DNA of 64,000 nucleotides from Gemmatimonadota bacterium. GTDB lineage: Bacteria; Gemmatimonadota; Gemmatimonadetes; Gemmatimonadales; GWC2-71-9. The stretch covers positions 119,282 to 183,281 of the forward strand of contig SHZU01000007.1 of the NCBI GenBank assembly GCA_009692115.1, written 5' to 3'. The translations under genes were made by a program, and so were the position numbers. Shown one piece after another: positions 1-7,535 of the stretch; position 1 is the first letter of the stretch, and each line of letters opens with the position of its first letter. Under the pieces are notes generated by a model. That model did no database searches and was not told where the DNA came from. It worked only from the letters and a program-made list of their open reading frames with translations.

Positions 1-2
1 AG

Positions 3-215
3 GGTCAGGGGATCGGCCGACGATTGATCGAAGAAATCGAACAGAAGGTCCAGGCCCGCGGGGCTGAATCACTCACCCTGCATGTGTTCGGCAGCAACAC
101 TCGGGCCCGATCGGTGTACGAGCGGCTCGGGTTTACCGGTGAACTGATCCGCTACATCAAGTACTTCGGCCAAGCCGCGAAACCGGGTCCGGCCGACCGT
201 TCCGGTAGGTCTTGA
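3..215 (+). CDS. GNAT family N-acetyltransferase, C-terminal part (5' end outside window)
   Basis: The frame is open from base 3. It begins with GQGIGRRLIEE, the acetyl-CoA pyrophosphate-binding loop (Q/RxxGxG/A) of GNAT enzymes. Next come a strand (LTLHVF) and the NTRARSVYERLGF helix-turn typical of the GNAT C-terminus, so the protein would transfer an acetyl group from acetyl-CoA to an amine. Only about 70 residues are visible; the catalytic N-terminal half lies upstream. Its last 59 bases overlap the convergent methyltransferase gene. The substrate cannot be told. Confidence 0.8.
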   Translation, partial: GQGIGRRLIEEIEQKVQARGAESLTLHVFGSNTRARSVYERLGFTGELIRYIKYFGQAAKPGPADRSGRS

Positions 216-762
216 CGCCGTCGTTGACGGTGTGGAGCAGCAAGAGGCCGTCCGAGCGCCCATAGGTCTTCATCAAGTCGAGCATCATCGGTTCTTCGCC
301 CCCCCACGGGTAGCCGAACACCACGTCGAAGTCGTCGAGTGCGTACCCCAGTTGCAGGTATCCGGACGGTCCGGTGCCGACGGTGCCGGTGCGCCCGTCG
401 CCGTCGCTTGGCTGCCATCGATACCCGGTTGGCAGAAAGCTCCCGGCGGCAAACCGCGCCCGCGAATCGAATTTCTCGGCCAGACGTCGTGCCGTGGCGA
501 CCAGGCTCGAGTCCAATTCGATTCCGTAAGCCTCGAAGCCAAGCAGATCGGCCATGATCGTAATGACCCCGGTGGCCGAACCCCACTCCAGAAATCGCCG
601 GCCCGGGCCCCGATGCGGCAGCAAGGCCGCCAGCACCACTTCATAGTCGGCAGCGACAAACGGGTGAAAGTGATGCTCCCGGACTTCGAGGGCAAACTGA
701 TCCCAGACCGCCCAGCCCTCGGTGCACAAGGCTTCGACCCGAGCGCGGAGCGCGTCATCCAT
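157..762 (-). CDS. class I SAM-dependent methyltransferase-like protein
   Basis: A 201-residue protein with a motif I-like segment FLEWGSATGVITIMADLLG, then GIELD, as in Rossmann-fold methyltransferases. The later DVVFGYPWGGEE resembles the motif IV region. The substrate is unknown. The C-terminal 20 residues overlap the end of the convergent GNAT gene, which is unusual for two real genes but both reading frames look coding. The ATG at 762 lies only 9 bases from the stop of the SDR gene upstream in the same direction, so the two are probably co-transcribed. Confidence 0.7.
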   Translation of the reverse strand: MDDALRARVEALCTEGWAVWDQFALEVREHHFHPFVAADYEVVLAALLPHRGPGRRFLEWGSATGVITIMADLLGFEAYGIELDSSLVATARRLAEKFDSRARFAAGSFLPTGYRWQPSDGDGRTGTVGTGPSGYLQLGYALDDFDVVFGYPWGGEEPMMLDLMKTYGRSDGLLLLHTVNDGVKTYRNGRPDPVSRLGRST

Positions 763-770
763 ACTATGGC

Positions 771-1724
771 CTACTTGGGCCGCTTGAGCGCCTGGTCCAG
801 CATTGAGACCAGAGAATCCCGGCTGTAGCTGAAGGCATGGCCCTCGTTGAGCTGGACCAATTCGAGGATCTGCTTTCGGAGCGTGCCTTCGGCCTGCCGC
901 TGGTTCGGCACGACCATGTAGCGGGCCTTCGGGGCGGGGTCGAACACCGCGTGAAGGGCAGCCTGGGCCACATCGTCCGGCTTGGGGTCGCGCGATTCGG
1001 CTGTGGTGGAGTTGAGCAACCCGCGGAGCTCCTTCTCGAACATCGAGCCCTCGATCTTCTTGCCCCGTTCTTCCATTCGCCGAACCACGTTCCGGCCCAT
1101 CTCGGACTGATAGCCGCCCGGCTCGATCACGCTCACCCGGACCCCCACTCGGCCCAACTCGGCGGCGAGCGCGTCGGTATAGGCCTCGACGGCGTGTTTG
1201 CTCATGCTGTACGCTCCGAGCAGCGGGCCCGAGAGGATACCCGAGATCGACCCTGTCGTGACGACCCGGCCTTTGGAGGCAATCAACAGCTTGCTGAAGG
1301 CTTTGGTCATCCGGAACGGCCCATACACGTTCACGTCGAAAACGAAGGTCAAGTCCTCCTCTTCCATCTCGATCAGCGGTTCCGCCACCGCCACGCCGGC
1401 GTTGTTGACGAGGCCATGGAGTCCGCGGCCACCCCGCTCGACCGTGGTAACGGCGGCCGCGATGTCGGCCTTGGAGGTCACGTCGAGCTTGATGGCCTGC
1501 ACATTATGGATCTTGTTCAGATCGGCGATGTCCTGATCCTTCCGCGCGCCGGCGTAGACGAAATACCCCTTGAAGGCAAACAATTCCGTCATCGTTCGCC
1601 CGATCCCGGTACTGGCACCGGTGATCAGCACCGCCTTCTGGGCCGCCGGATTCTGGGCTCCAAGCCTCGCCGTGCCGAGCACGGTGGCCAGCAGAACAAC
1701 AAGCTTTGTGACGTGGCGGATCAA
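771..1724 (-). CDS. SDR family oxidoreductase with N-terminal signal peptide
   Basis: Short-chain dehydrogenase/reductase: cofactor motif TGASTGIG, structural NNAG, catalytic Ser near TTGSISG, and YSMSK (YxxxK). I start at TTG 1724 because GAGGA sits 4 bases upstream and this start gives a clean signal peptide (MIRHVTKLVVLLATVLG...ARLGAQ); the open frame continues upstream to 1886 without a better start. About 317 residues. The C-terminal extension of about 60 residues is longer than in minimal SDRs. An exported SDR is odd because NAD(P) is cytosolic, so the leader may act as a membrane anchor. Divergent from the M61 gene. Confidence 0.8.
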   Translation of the reverse strand: MIRHVTKLVVLLATVLGTARLGAQNPAAQKAVLITGASTGIGRTMTELFAFKGYFVYAGARKDQDIADLNKIHNVQAIKLDVTSKADIAAAVTTVERGGRGLHGLVNNAGVAVAEPLIEMEEEDLTFVFDVNVYGPFRMTKAFSKLLIASKGRVVTTGSISGILSGPLLGAYSMSKHAVEAYTDALAAELGRVGVRVSVIEPGGYQSEMGRNVVRRMEERGKKIEGSMFEKELRGLLNSTTAESRDPKPDDVAQAALHAVFDPAPKARYMVVPNQRQAEGTLRKQILELVQLNEGHAFSYSRDSLVSMLDQALKRPK

Positions 1725-1849
1725 GGCTTCCTCAAGAGTGTTGGACAGCCTTGAAAGTACCATGGTCCCTAAAACCATGTGGGTCGCCTGGGTTCGGCAT
1801 CTCCCGATCAGGTCGGTGGGGTGGCGCTCACTCTCGATTACTTTCCACC

Positions 1850-3637
1850 ATGCGTCTAGCCCTTGCAACCCTCGGCCTGCTGGCAACGGGGACGATCCCT
1901 CCGTCCCCGCCCCCGGTGGTGACCGGAATCGAATACCAGTTGGTCTTCAACAAAACCACCGCGGCAACCCGGAGCCTCGGCGTGTCGATGCGATTTCAGG
2001 CGTCGTCGACCGGTCCCGTCGAGTTGTCGCTTCCGGCCTGGACTCCCGGTTCCTACGAAATCAGCAACTACGCCCGCCGGGTTTCCTCGTTCTCCGCTGC
2101 CCAGGCCACGACCGCCCTTCGCTGGGACAAAACCGATTTCGACACCTGGCGCGTCCAAGTGTCCGCCCCCGGCCCGGTCACCGTGGCGTTCAGCTTCACC
2201 GCCGACACGCTCGACAATGCCATGGCGTGGTCCCGGGCCGATTTCGCTTTCGTCAACGGCACCAACGTGCTGCTCTACCCGGAAGGTGCCGGATTCGACT
2301 TCCCGGCCACCCTGTCGGTCGAAACCGAAACCGGCTGGGGCGTGGCCACCGGCCTCACGTCAACTGGTCCGCGCCGGTATACCGCGGCCAATTTCCACGA
2401 TCTCGTGGACATGCCTCTGTTCATTGGCCGGTTCGACCTCGACAGTGCCGCAATCGGCGGGGTCATGAATCGGATCGCGTCCTATCCATCCGGAGCGCTG
2501 GTCGGGGCTCCCCGGGCTCTGCTGTGGAAGCAACTGGGCACCATGGTGCCGGCCATGGCCAAGGTCTTCGGCGAAACGCCATGGCCCAACTACACTACTT
2601 TGCTGGTGTTTGATCCGGCGTTCGGCGGAGGTAGCGCGCTCGAGCACCAGAACTCCCACCTTGGGATCTACACTCCGGACTTTGCTGGAACTCCGATTCT
2701 CGCTTCGATTACTGCCCACGAAATCTTCCACGGGTGGAACGTTAAGCGGCTCCGGCCGGCGGAGTTGGTTCCCTATCGCTATGACCGTCCTCAGCCGACT
2801 CCGCTCCTCTGGGTCAGCGAAGGCATCACCGACTACTATGCCGATCTGGCCCTGGTCCGTGGCGGCGTCATCGATTCGGCGGTGTTCCTCAACGTAACCC
2901 AAGGCAAGATCGAGGAGGTTGCGGCTGCTCCGCCGATTGCCCTGGAGGATGCCTCGTTCTCGACCTGGATCCAACCGACCGACGGCACCGCGACGATCTA
3001 CTACCCCAAAGGGTCGCTGGCGGGGCTCTTGCTCGATATCATGATTCGCGACGCGAGCGACAACCGCGCCTCGCTCGATGAGGTGATGCGGACGCTCTAT
3101 CGGTCCACCGTTCCGGCTGGTCGTGGATTCACGACCGACGAATGGTGGTCAACCGTCAATGCGCTGGCCGGCCGGGACCTCGCGACGACCTTTGCCCTCC
3201 GATATATCGACGGCCGGGAGCCATTCCCTTGGTCCCGGATCGCGCCGCTGGCCGGCCTTCGTTACGTGGTGGACAGCGTCTTGGAGCCGAGGCTCGGGGT
3301 GGGAACCACGACGGTTGACGGCCGCGAGATGGTCACCAACATCACCCCCGGCGCGGCGGCGGCCCTCGCCGGCGTCCTGCCCGGCGACGAACTCGTGAGC
3401 ATCGGCGATCTCAAGGTCGATCCCAACTTCGGCCCCGCGTTCCGATCCCGGTACCGGGCCCGGATCGGTGCCACGGTGCCGCTCACCGTTCGCCGGGAGG
3501 GCGCCGAGATCAGTCTGTCCCTCGTCGTCCGAGCCGAGGTGCGCGTCGATGGCCGGCTTGAGTTCGATCGGCGTCCTTCCCTCAAAGCCGCCCGAATTCG
3601 CCACGCGATTCTGTCCGGCACCACGGACCGTCCATGA
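1850..3637 (+). CDS. M61 family metallopeptidase (glycyl-aminopeptidase-like) with PDZ domain
   Basis: 595-residue exported peptidase. The ATG at 1850 gives a signal peptide (MRLALATLGLLATG); the frame is open further upstream but lacks a leader there. The N-terminal half is the M61 beta domain; HEIFHGWNVKRLRP carries the HExxH zinc site, followed by EGITDYYADL, the family Gly-x-Thr-x-Tyr-Tyr region holding the third zinc ligand. A C-terminal PDZ (GVGTTTVDGREMV...GAAAALAGVLPGDELVSIG) probably binds substrate tails. It likely removes N-terminal residues from peptides in the periplasm. The stop overlaps the leucine dehydrogenase start (ATGA). Confidence 0.9.
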   Translation: MRLALATLGLLATGTIPPSPPPVVTGIEYQLVFNKTTAATRSLGVSMRFQASSTGPVELSLPAWTPGSYEISNYARRVSSFSAAQATTALRWDKTDFDTWRVQVSAPGPVTVAFSFTADTLDNAMAWSRADFAFVNGTNVLLYPEGAGFDFPATLSVETETGWGVATGLTSTGPRRYTAANFHDLVDMPLFIGRFDLDSAAIGGVMNRIASYPSGALVGAPRALLWKQLGTMVPAMAKVFGETPWPNYTTLLVFDPAFGGGSALEHQNSHLGIYTPDFAGTPILASITAHEIFHGWNVKRLRPAELVPYRYDRPQPTPLLWVSEGITDYYADLALVRGGVIDSAVFLNVTQGKIEEVAAAPPIALEDASFSTWIQPTDGTATIYYPKGSLAGLLLDIMIRDASDNRASLDEVMRTLYRSTVPAGRGFTTDEWWSTVNALAGRDLATTFALRYIDGREPFPWSRIAPLAGLRYVVDSVLEPRLGVGTTTVDGREMVTNITPGAAAALAGVLPGDELVSIGDLKVDPNFGPAFRSRYRARIGATVPLTVRREGAEISLSLVVRAEVRVDGRLEFDRRPSLKAARIRHAILSGTTDRP

Positions 3638-4674
3638 AGATCTTCGACCAACTGAGCCACCTGGGCCATGAACAACTCGTCCTCTGCTCCGATCCGGCCT
3701 CGGGGTATCGGGGCATCATCGCCATCCACTCGACGGCGTTAGGCCCGGCCGTTGGCGGGACCCGTTGGTGGAACTACCCGTCCGACGAAGCGGCCATCAC
3801 GGATGCCTTGCGGCTGTCGCGCGGGATGTCGTTCAAGAATGCCCTGGCCAACCTGCCGCTCGGCGGGGGCAAATCGGTCATCCTCGGCGGACCCGCCGCA
3901 TCCGATCGGCCCGCGGTCCTTCGGGCCCATGGCCGATCCATCGATCGGCTCCACGGCCTCTACGTGACCGCGGAAGACGTCGGGACCTCCCTAGCCGACA
4001 TGGAGTTCATCGCCGAGACAACGACCTATGTGGCCGGCCGGGCCGGTACCTCCGGCGATCCATCACCCCACACCGCCCGGGGCGTGTTCCGCGCCATGCA
4101 AGCCGGCGCCAAAGTGCGTTGGGGATCCGATCAATTGGCAGGGAAGACCGTCGCCCTCCAGGGCTGCGGCAATGTCGGTTACCATTTGGCCGCCCAACTC
4201 CACCGGGCCGGGGCCACCTTGATCGCGAGCGACATCGATCCAGCCAAGGTGGCCCGAGTGGTCGCGGAGTTTGGCGCTACGACCGCCCCGGTTGACCGGA
4301 TCCACCGAGTCCCCGCCGATATCTTTGCGCCCTGTGCCCTCGGTGCCGTGATTAACGACCTCTCCCTGCCGGACTTGACCGTGGGCTTGATCTGCGGCGG
4401 CGCCAACAATCAACTCCTCGAACCCCGCCACGGGGCTGACCTGGCCACCCGGAAGATCGTCTACGTGCCCGACTACGTCGCCAACGCCGGCGGCGTCCTA
4501 TTCGGCGGCTCCATCGAAGTGTTGAAGCTCAGCCTGGAGGCCACCCTGGCCCGGATCGACGCCATCTACGACACCACCCTGATGGTCCTCGAACGAGCCG
4601 CCGAGGAAGGCATCCCCCCTTCGGAAGCCGCCGACCGCCTAGCCGAAGGAAAAATCCGCTCCCCCCGCCAATAA
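3634..4674 (+). CDS. ldh: leucine dehydrogenase (Glu/Leu/Phe/Val dehydrogenase family)
   Basis: 346-residue amino acid dehydrogenase that would oxidatively deaminate branched-chain amino acids to 2-oxo acids with NAD. Substrate domain: GGTRWW, Lys68 and the PLGGGKS segment with Lys80, the two lysines used by characterised leucine dehydrogenases. The Rossmann domain has VALQGCGNVGYHLA (GxGxxG) and NAGG near the end. It overlaps the M61 peptidase stop by ATGA, so peptide breakdown and amino-acid deamination are translationally coupled. A hairpin terminator follows 5 bases after the stop. Confidence 0.9.
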   Translation: MKIFDQLSHLGHEQLVLCSDPASGYRGIIAIHSTALGPAVGGTRWWNYPSDEAAITDALRLSRGMSFKNALANLPLGGGKSVILGGPAASDRPAVLRAHGRSIDRLHGLYVTAEDVGTSLADMEFIAETTTYVAGRAGTSGDPSPHTARGVFRAMQAGAKVRWGSDQLAGKTVALQGCGNVGYHLAAQLHRAGATLIASDIDPAKVARVVAEFGATTAPVDRIHRVPADIFAPCALGAVINDLSLPDLTVGLICGGANNQLLEPRHGADLATRKIVYVPDYVANAGGVLFGGSIEVLKLSLEATLARIDAIYDTTLMVLERAAEEGIPPSEAADRLAEGKIRSPRQ

Positions 4675-4704
4675 AAAAGGGTCGGCGTCAAGCCGACCCC
4701 CTTT
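4673..4704. terminator. bidirectional intrinsic terminator between convergent genes
   Basis: Perfect 8-bp stem GGGTCGGC/GCCGACCC (4679-4686 and 4692-4699) with a 5-base loop. On the reverse strand it is followed by six T (the A run at 4673-4678), a strong tail for the S41 protease transcript. On the forward strand it is followed by CCCTTTCTTT, a weaker tail for leucine dehydrogenase. Confidence 0.85.
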
Positions 4705-4713
4705 CTTTCCGCC

Positions 4714-4741
4714 GAGTGCCGAGCACCGAGTGCCGAGTGCC
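4714..4741. repeat. four tandem 7-bp units (GAGTGCC)
   Basis: Units at 4714, 4721, 4728 and 4735. The second is GAGCACC; the other three are exact GAGTGCC. It lies between the terminator and the stop codon of the S41 gene, outside any gene. Function unknown. Confidence 0.8.
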
Positions 4742-4748
4742 GAACCCC

Positions 4749-6344
4749 TCACTTCCCCTTGGTTCCCGGTCCCGATGCCAGCGCCAACAGCTGCCGCTGG
4801 GTCACCCCCCGCTTCAGATAGTCCATCGCCGTGGTCAACTGACGGTCGTAACGGACCGATCGGCGGAACGCAGCGGAGTCGCCGAAGGCCAGCTTCGCGA
4901 CCCACTGCTCGAGCGAGCGGTCAACCAACGGGAGTCCGGCATCGAACTGAGCCCGGGTAACATTGATCTTCGATTGCTGCACCTTGCTCCACAGTGACTC
5001 CCGCCATGCCGCTTGGACCTCGAAGTCCGGCTTGACGCCCTTCTTGAGCTGGAGGCTGGTGTTGTAGAGCGCCACATACCACTGCGAGTATTGGGGCTGG
5101 TAGGCCCGGGCCAAGTCCCGCTCCTGCGTCGGCAGGGTATCGGGTGTCATGATGACGTCGGGCGTGACGCCGCCGCCGCCCAGGATCGTCCGGCCGCCGT
5201 CCGACTTGAACTCGGGCCGCTTCCGCTTGGTGGTATCGGCCGCCGCCGGACCCTCGCCATCGGCGTACTCGACAAACCGCTCATCGCCCAACCGGTCGTG
5301 GTCGGCCTGAATGGACCGGCCGCTCGGCGTGTACCATTTGCCGGTCGTGATCTTCATGGCCCAGCCACCCTCGATCGGGAACAGGGTCTGGACCAAGCCC
5401 TTCCCGAACGAAGTCGTTCCCACGACGAGCCCCCGGTCATGGTCCTGAAGGCTCCCGGCCACGATCTCGGAGGCCGAGGCGCTGTACCCGTCCACGAGCA
5501 CCACCACGGGGATCGAATCGATGACCGATGCTCGGCTGGCGCGGTAGATCTCCGGTGTGCGGCCCCGATGGCGGACGCTGGCCAGTTCTTGCCCCGGCTC
5601 GAAAAAGAGGTTGTTGATCTCCAACGCCTGTTCGAGACTGCCGCCGCCGTTGCCGCGGATATCGATGACGAAGGCTTTGGCGCCCTGGCCCTTCAGGGCC
5701 AGCAACGACCGCTCCACGTCCTGAGCGGCCGACTCGTTGAAGCTCTGCAACGGGATGTACCCGACACCGCCGTCGAGCATCAGGGCATACGGCACGGCCG
5801 GAACCCGGATCACCGCCCGCTTGAATGTCTGCTTGATGACTTCCGGGGCGCCGGCCCGTTGGAACGTGACCTTCACGTCGGTCCCCGGGGTGCCGAGCAG
5901 CTTCTGGGAGACCTGCTCGAGCCGGAGGCCGGTCACTGCCGAGGAGTCGACAAAAAGAATCCGGTCGCCGGCGATGACGCCGCCTTTCTCGCCCGGTGTG
6001 TTCGGGAAAATCCGGGCCACGATAATGGCGCCCTCTTGGTTCTCGATCTGCATCCCGACGCCGCCGTAGTTGTTCCGAAGCGTGTTCCGCTGGAACGAAG
6101 CCAATTCCTCCGGCGAATACAGGTCGGCATACGGATCGTTGAGTTGCTTGACGAGGCCGCGAGCGGCCCGTTCGAAGATCGCCGCCCGGCTGATCGAATC
6201 CACGGCGTTTTCTTCGATCCGTTGCAACACTTGTGAGAAGAGACGGGCCCCGTCCTGCGGCTCCTTGCTCTGCCGCAAGAACGCCCCGGCAACCAAAGGA
6301 AGGCCGATCAAAACCGCTGCGGAGAGCCAGTACCGACGTCGCAT
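4749..6344 (-). CDS. S41 family C-terminal processing peptidase (CtpA/Prc type)
   Basis: 531-residue periplasmic serine protease. The ATG at 6344 is chosen because it starts a signal/anchor segment (MRRRYWLSAAVLIGLPLVAG) and is preceded by GGGGG. Order: leader, helical N-domain (to about 85), PDZ (about 90-165, GGVGMQI...GGVIAGDRIL), then the S41 protease core with DIRGNGGG, Ser290 in GYSASASE and Lys315 in SFGKG, the same 25-residue spacing as the Ser/Lys dyad of E. coli Tsp. It would cleave proteins carrying nonpolar C-termini. A strong terminator lies 50 bases past its stop. Confidence 0.93.
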   Translation of the reverse strand: MRRRYWLSAAVLIGLPLVAGAFLRQSKEPQDGARLFSQVLQRIEENAVDSISRAAIFERAARGLVKQLNDPYADLYSPEELASFQRNTLRNNYGGVGMQIENQEGAIIVARIFPNTPGEKGGVIAGDRILFVDSSAVTGLRLEQVSQKLLGTPGTDVKVTFQRAGAPEVIKQTFKRAVIRVPAVPYALMLDGGVGYIPLQSFNESAAQDVERSLLALKGQGAKAFVIDIRGNGGGSLEQALEINNLFFEPGQELASVRHRGRTPEIYRASRASVIDSIPVVVLVDGYSASASEIVAGSLQDHDRGLVVGTTSFGKGLVQTLFPIEGGWAMKITTGKWYTPSGRSIQADHDRLGDERFVEYADGEGPAAADTTKRKRPEFKSDGGRTILGGGGVTPDVIMTPDTLPTQERDLARAYQPQYSQWYVALYNTSLQLKKGVKPDFEVQAAWRESLWSKVQQSKINVTRAQFDAGLPLVDRSLEQWVAKLAFGDSAAFRRSVRYDRQLTTAMDYLKRGVTQRQLLALASGPGTKGK

Positions 6345-6478
6345 TTCGAGAACCCCCGTTGGGCACGAAAGGGGGCCCCAGGTCGGAGCCCCCAACTTGT
6401 AGATAGACCTGCAGGGTTCAAGCCATCCTGACAGACCTTATGATAGCTAACTTGCCCGCCCGCGATTCGCCATGTTGG

Positions 6479-7212
6479 CTAGTGGCGCGGTTTGGTCAGG
6501 ATGTCCTCGAACAGGGCCAAGGCGCGGGGGTCGTCTGACTGACCCAACCAGAACATGGCCTTCTTCCTGATTTCCCGGTCGCGATTGCTGATGGCGACCC
6601 GAATAAGCACCGGCACTCTATTCTCCTCAGGCAATTGCGACAGGGCGAAGACGGCCTGCTCCCTGACTTCCCGGTCCTCGTCCTCGTCGCTGGCCAACTC
6701 ACTCAAGCCTTCGGCGGTCTTCTCACCCGCGGCCTGGCTGACCAAAAACACGGCCTGTTTCCGGGTTGAGCGGGGGGCCGACTTGTCGCGTGCCAGCGAC
6801 AGAAAGGCCGGCCACACCACGATACTGTCTGCCAGGGTCAGCGGAAACAGAATGTCGTCCGAGGACGATCCGCCTGTGCGGGCCAATTCGATGAACGCGA
6901 CGAGGGCCGCCCCGGTGCCCACCAATCCGAGGTTGCTGGCCGATGCCCGTTCCGGCCAGTTCCCCTCGACGAACACCTTGGCCGAGCGGACCCGACCCCC
7001 GCGGACCGCGAGCGCCACTCGGACTGGGCCTTCCTCACAAGCCCGATTCCGCCAACTTCGGTCGTTACCGCTCCAGTGCCGCATCATGACGGAGTTGTCG
7101 CGGGTCCGGTCGCGAAGAAAGGTCTCGCCGTCGCCGCATGCTCACCGCCCGATTGCCCGAGCCAGAACACCGCCTGCTGCCACACCTCGCCGTCCTCATC
7201 GTCGCTGCATTC
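6479..7212 (-). pseudogene. HEAT-repeat protein, N-terminus broken by frameshifts
   Basis: The intact C-terminal part (from about 7141) holds the segment CEEGPVRVALAV and then three or four HEAT units (EREVREQAVFALSQLP, DREIRKKAMFWLGQS) ending at 6479. The in-frame region upstream of ATG 7087 still reads as conserved protein (CGDGETFLRDRTRDNS) up to a stop at 7142-7144. Just beyond, in another frame, is an orphan HEAT unit (DDEDGEVWQQAVFWLGQSGGE, about 7212-7150). A usual member of this family has a longer N-terminal part, so the gene appears truncated and rearranged. A 202-residue product from 7087 remains possible. Confidence 0.6.
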
Positions 7213-7268
7213 GCTCCGTCCCCACCGTCCCCCGGGCGACCGAGCCACTCCTCGGCTGGTTCCGCTGA

Positions 7269-7533
7269 CTCGGCCGCCAGCGCTCGGACTGGCCGGATTT
7301 GGCGGAGCTCTTCCAGCATGTCATCTGGTCGGATCTCCATCACCGGCTAACGGCCTATTTCGCCACCCGGATGCGAACCGGGCACCTCATCGCGGTCGGT
7401 GACCCCGCCGCCGTCGCCCGCCATACTCTCGACGCCTTGGTGGCAACCCTGGTGTTGGGTCCGTTGGCACCGAAGACCGGCGTCCAGGAGGACGAGCTGA
7501 TCGTCCTCCTGGTATCGGCCGCGGTGGTCGGGG
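7269..7533 (+). pseudogene. TetR-family regulator, C-terminal domain remnant
   Basis: The frame opens after a stop at 7266-7268 and reads DWPDLAELFQHVIWSDLH, then RMRTGHL, GDPAAVARHTLDALVATL and EDELIVLLVSAAV. This pattern is typical of the ligand-binding helices of TetR regulators with the last helix near the end. No helix-turn-helix half is present upstream in any frame, and the reading runs into the end of the convergent M20 gene. I take it as a fragment; the family call rests on helix pattern, not on a signature motif. Confidence 0.45.
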
Positions 7534-7535
7534 GG

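Noticed and set aside
1759..1782. Repeated ACCATG elements in the SDR/M61 divergent region as a possible operator
   Set aside because: The copies (ACCATGGT and AACCATGT) are short and imperfect and no regulator gene is adjacent; expected by chance.
1751..1849. Upstream extension of the M61 peptidase frame
   Set aside because: The extension lacks a signal peptide, while ATG 1850 starts a clean leader; the extra residues read like a shadow of the SDR upstream region.
6345..6478. TTGAAC and nearby AT-rich elements as a promoter of the S41 protease
   Set aside because: No -10-like box at 16-18 bases from it on the reverse strand; spacing options were 10-14 bases only.
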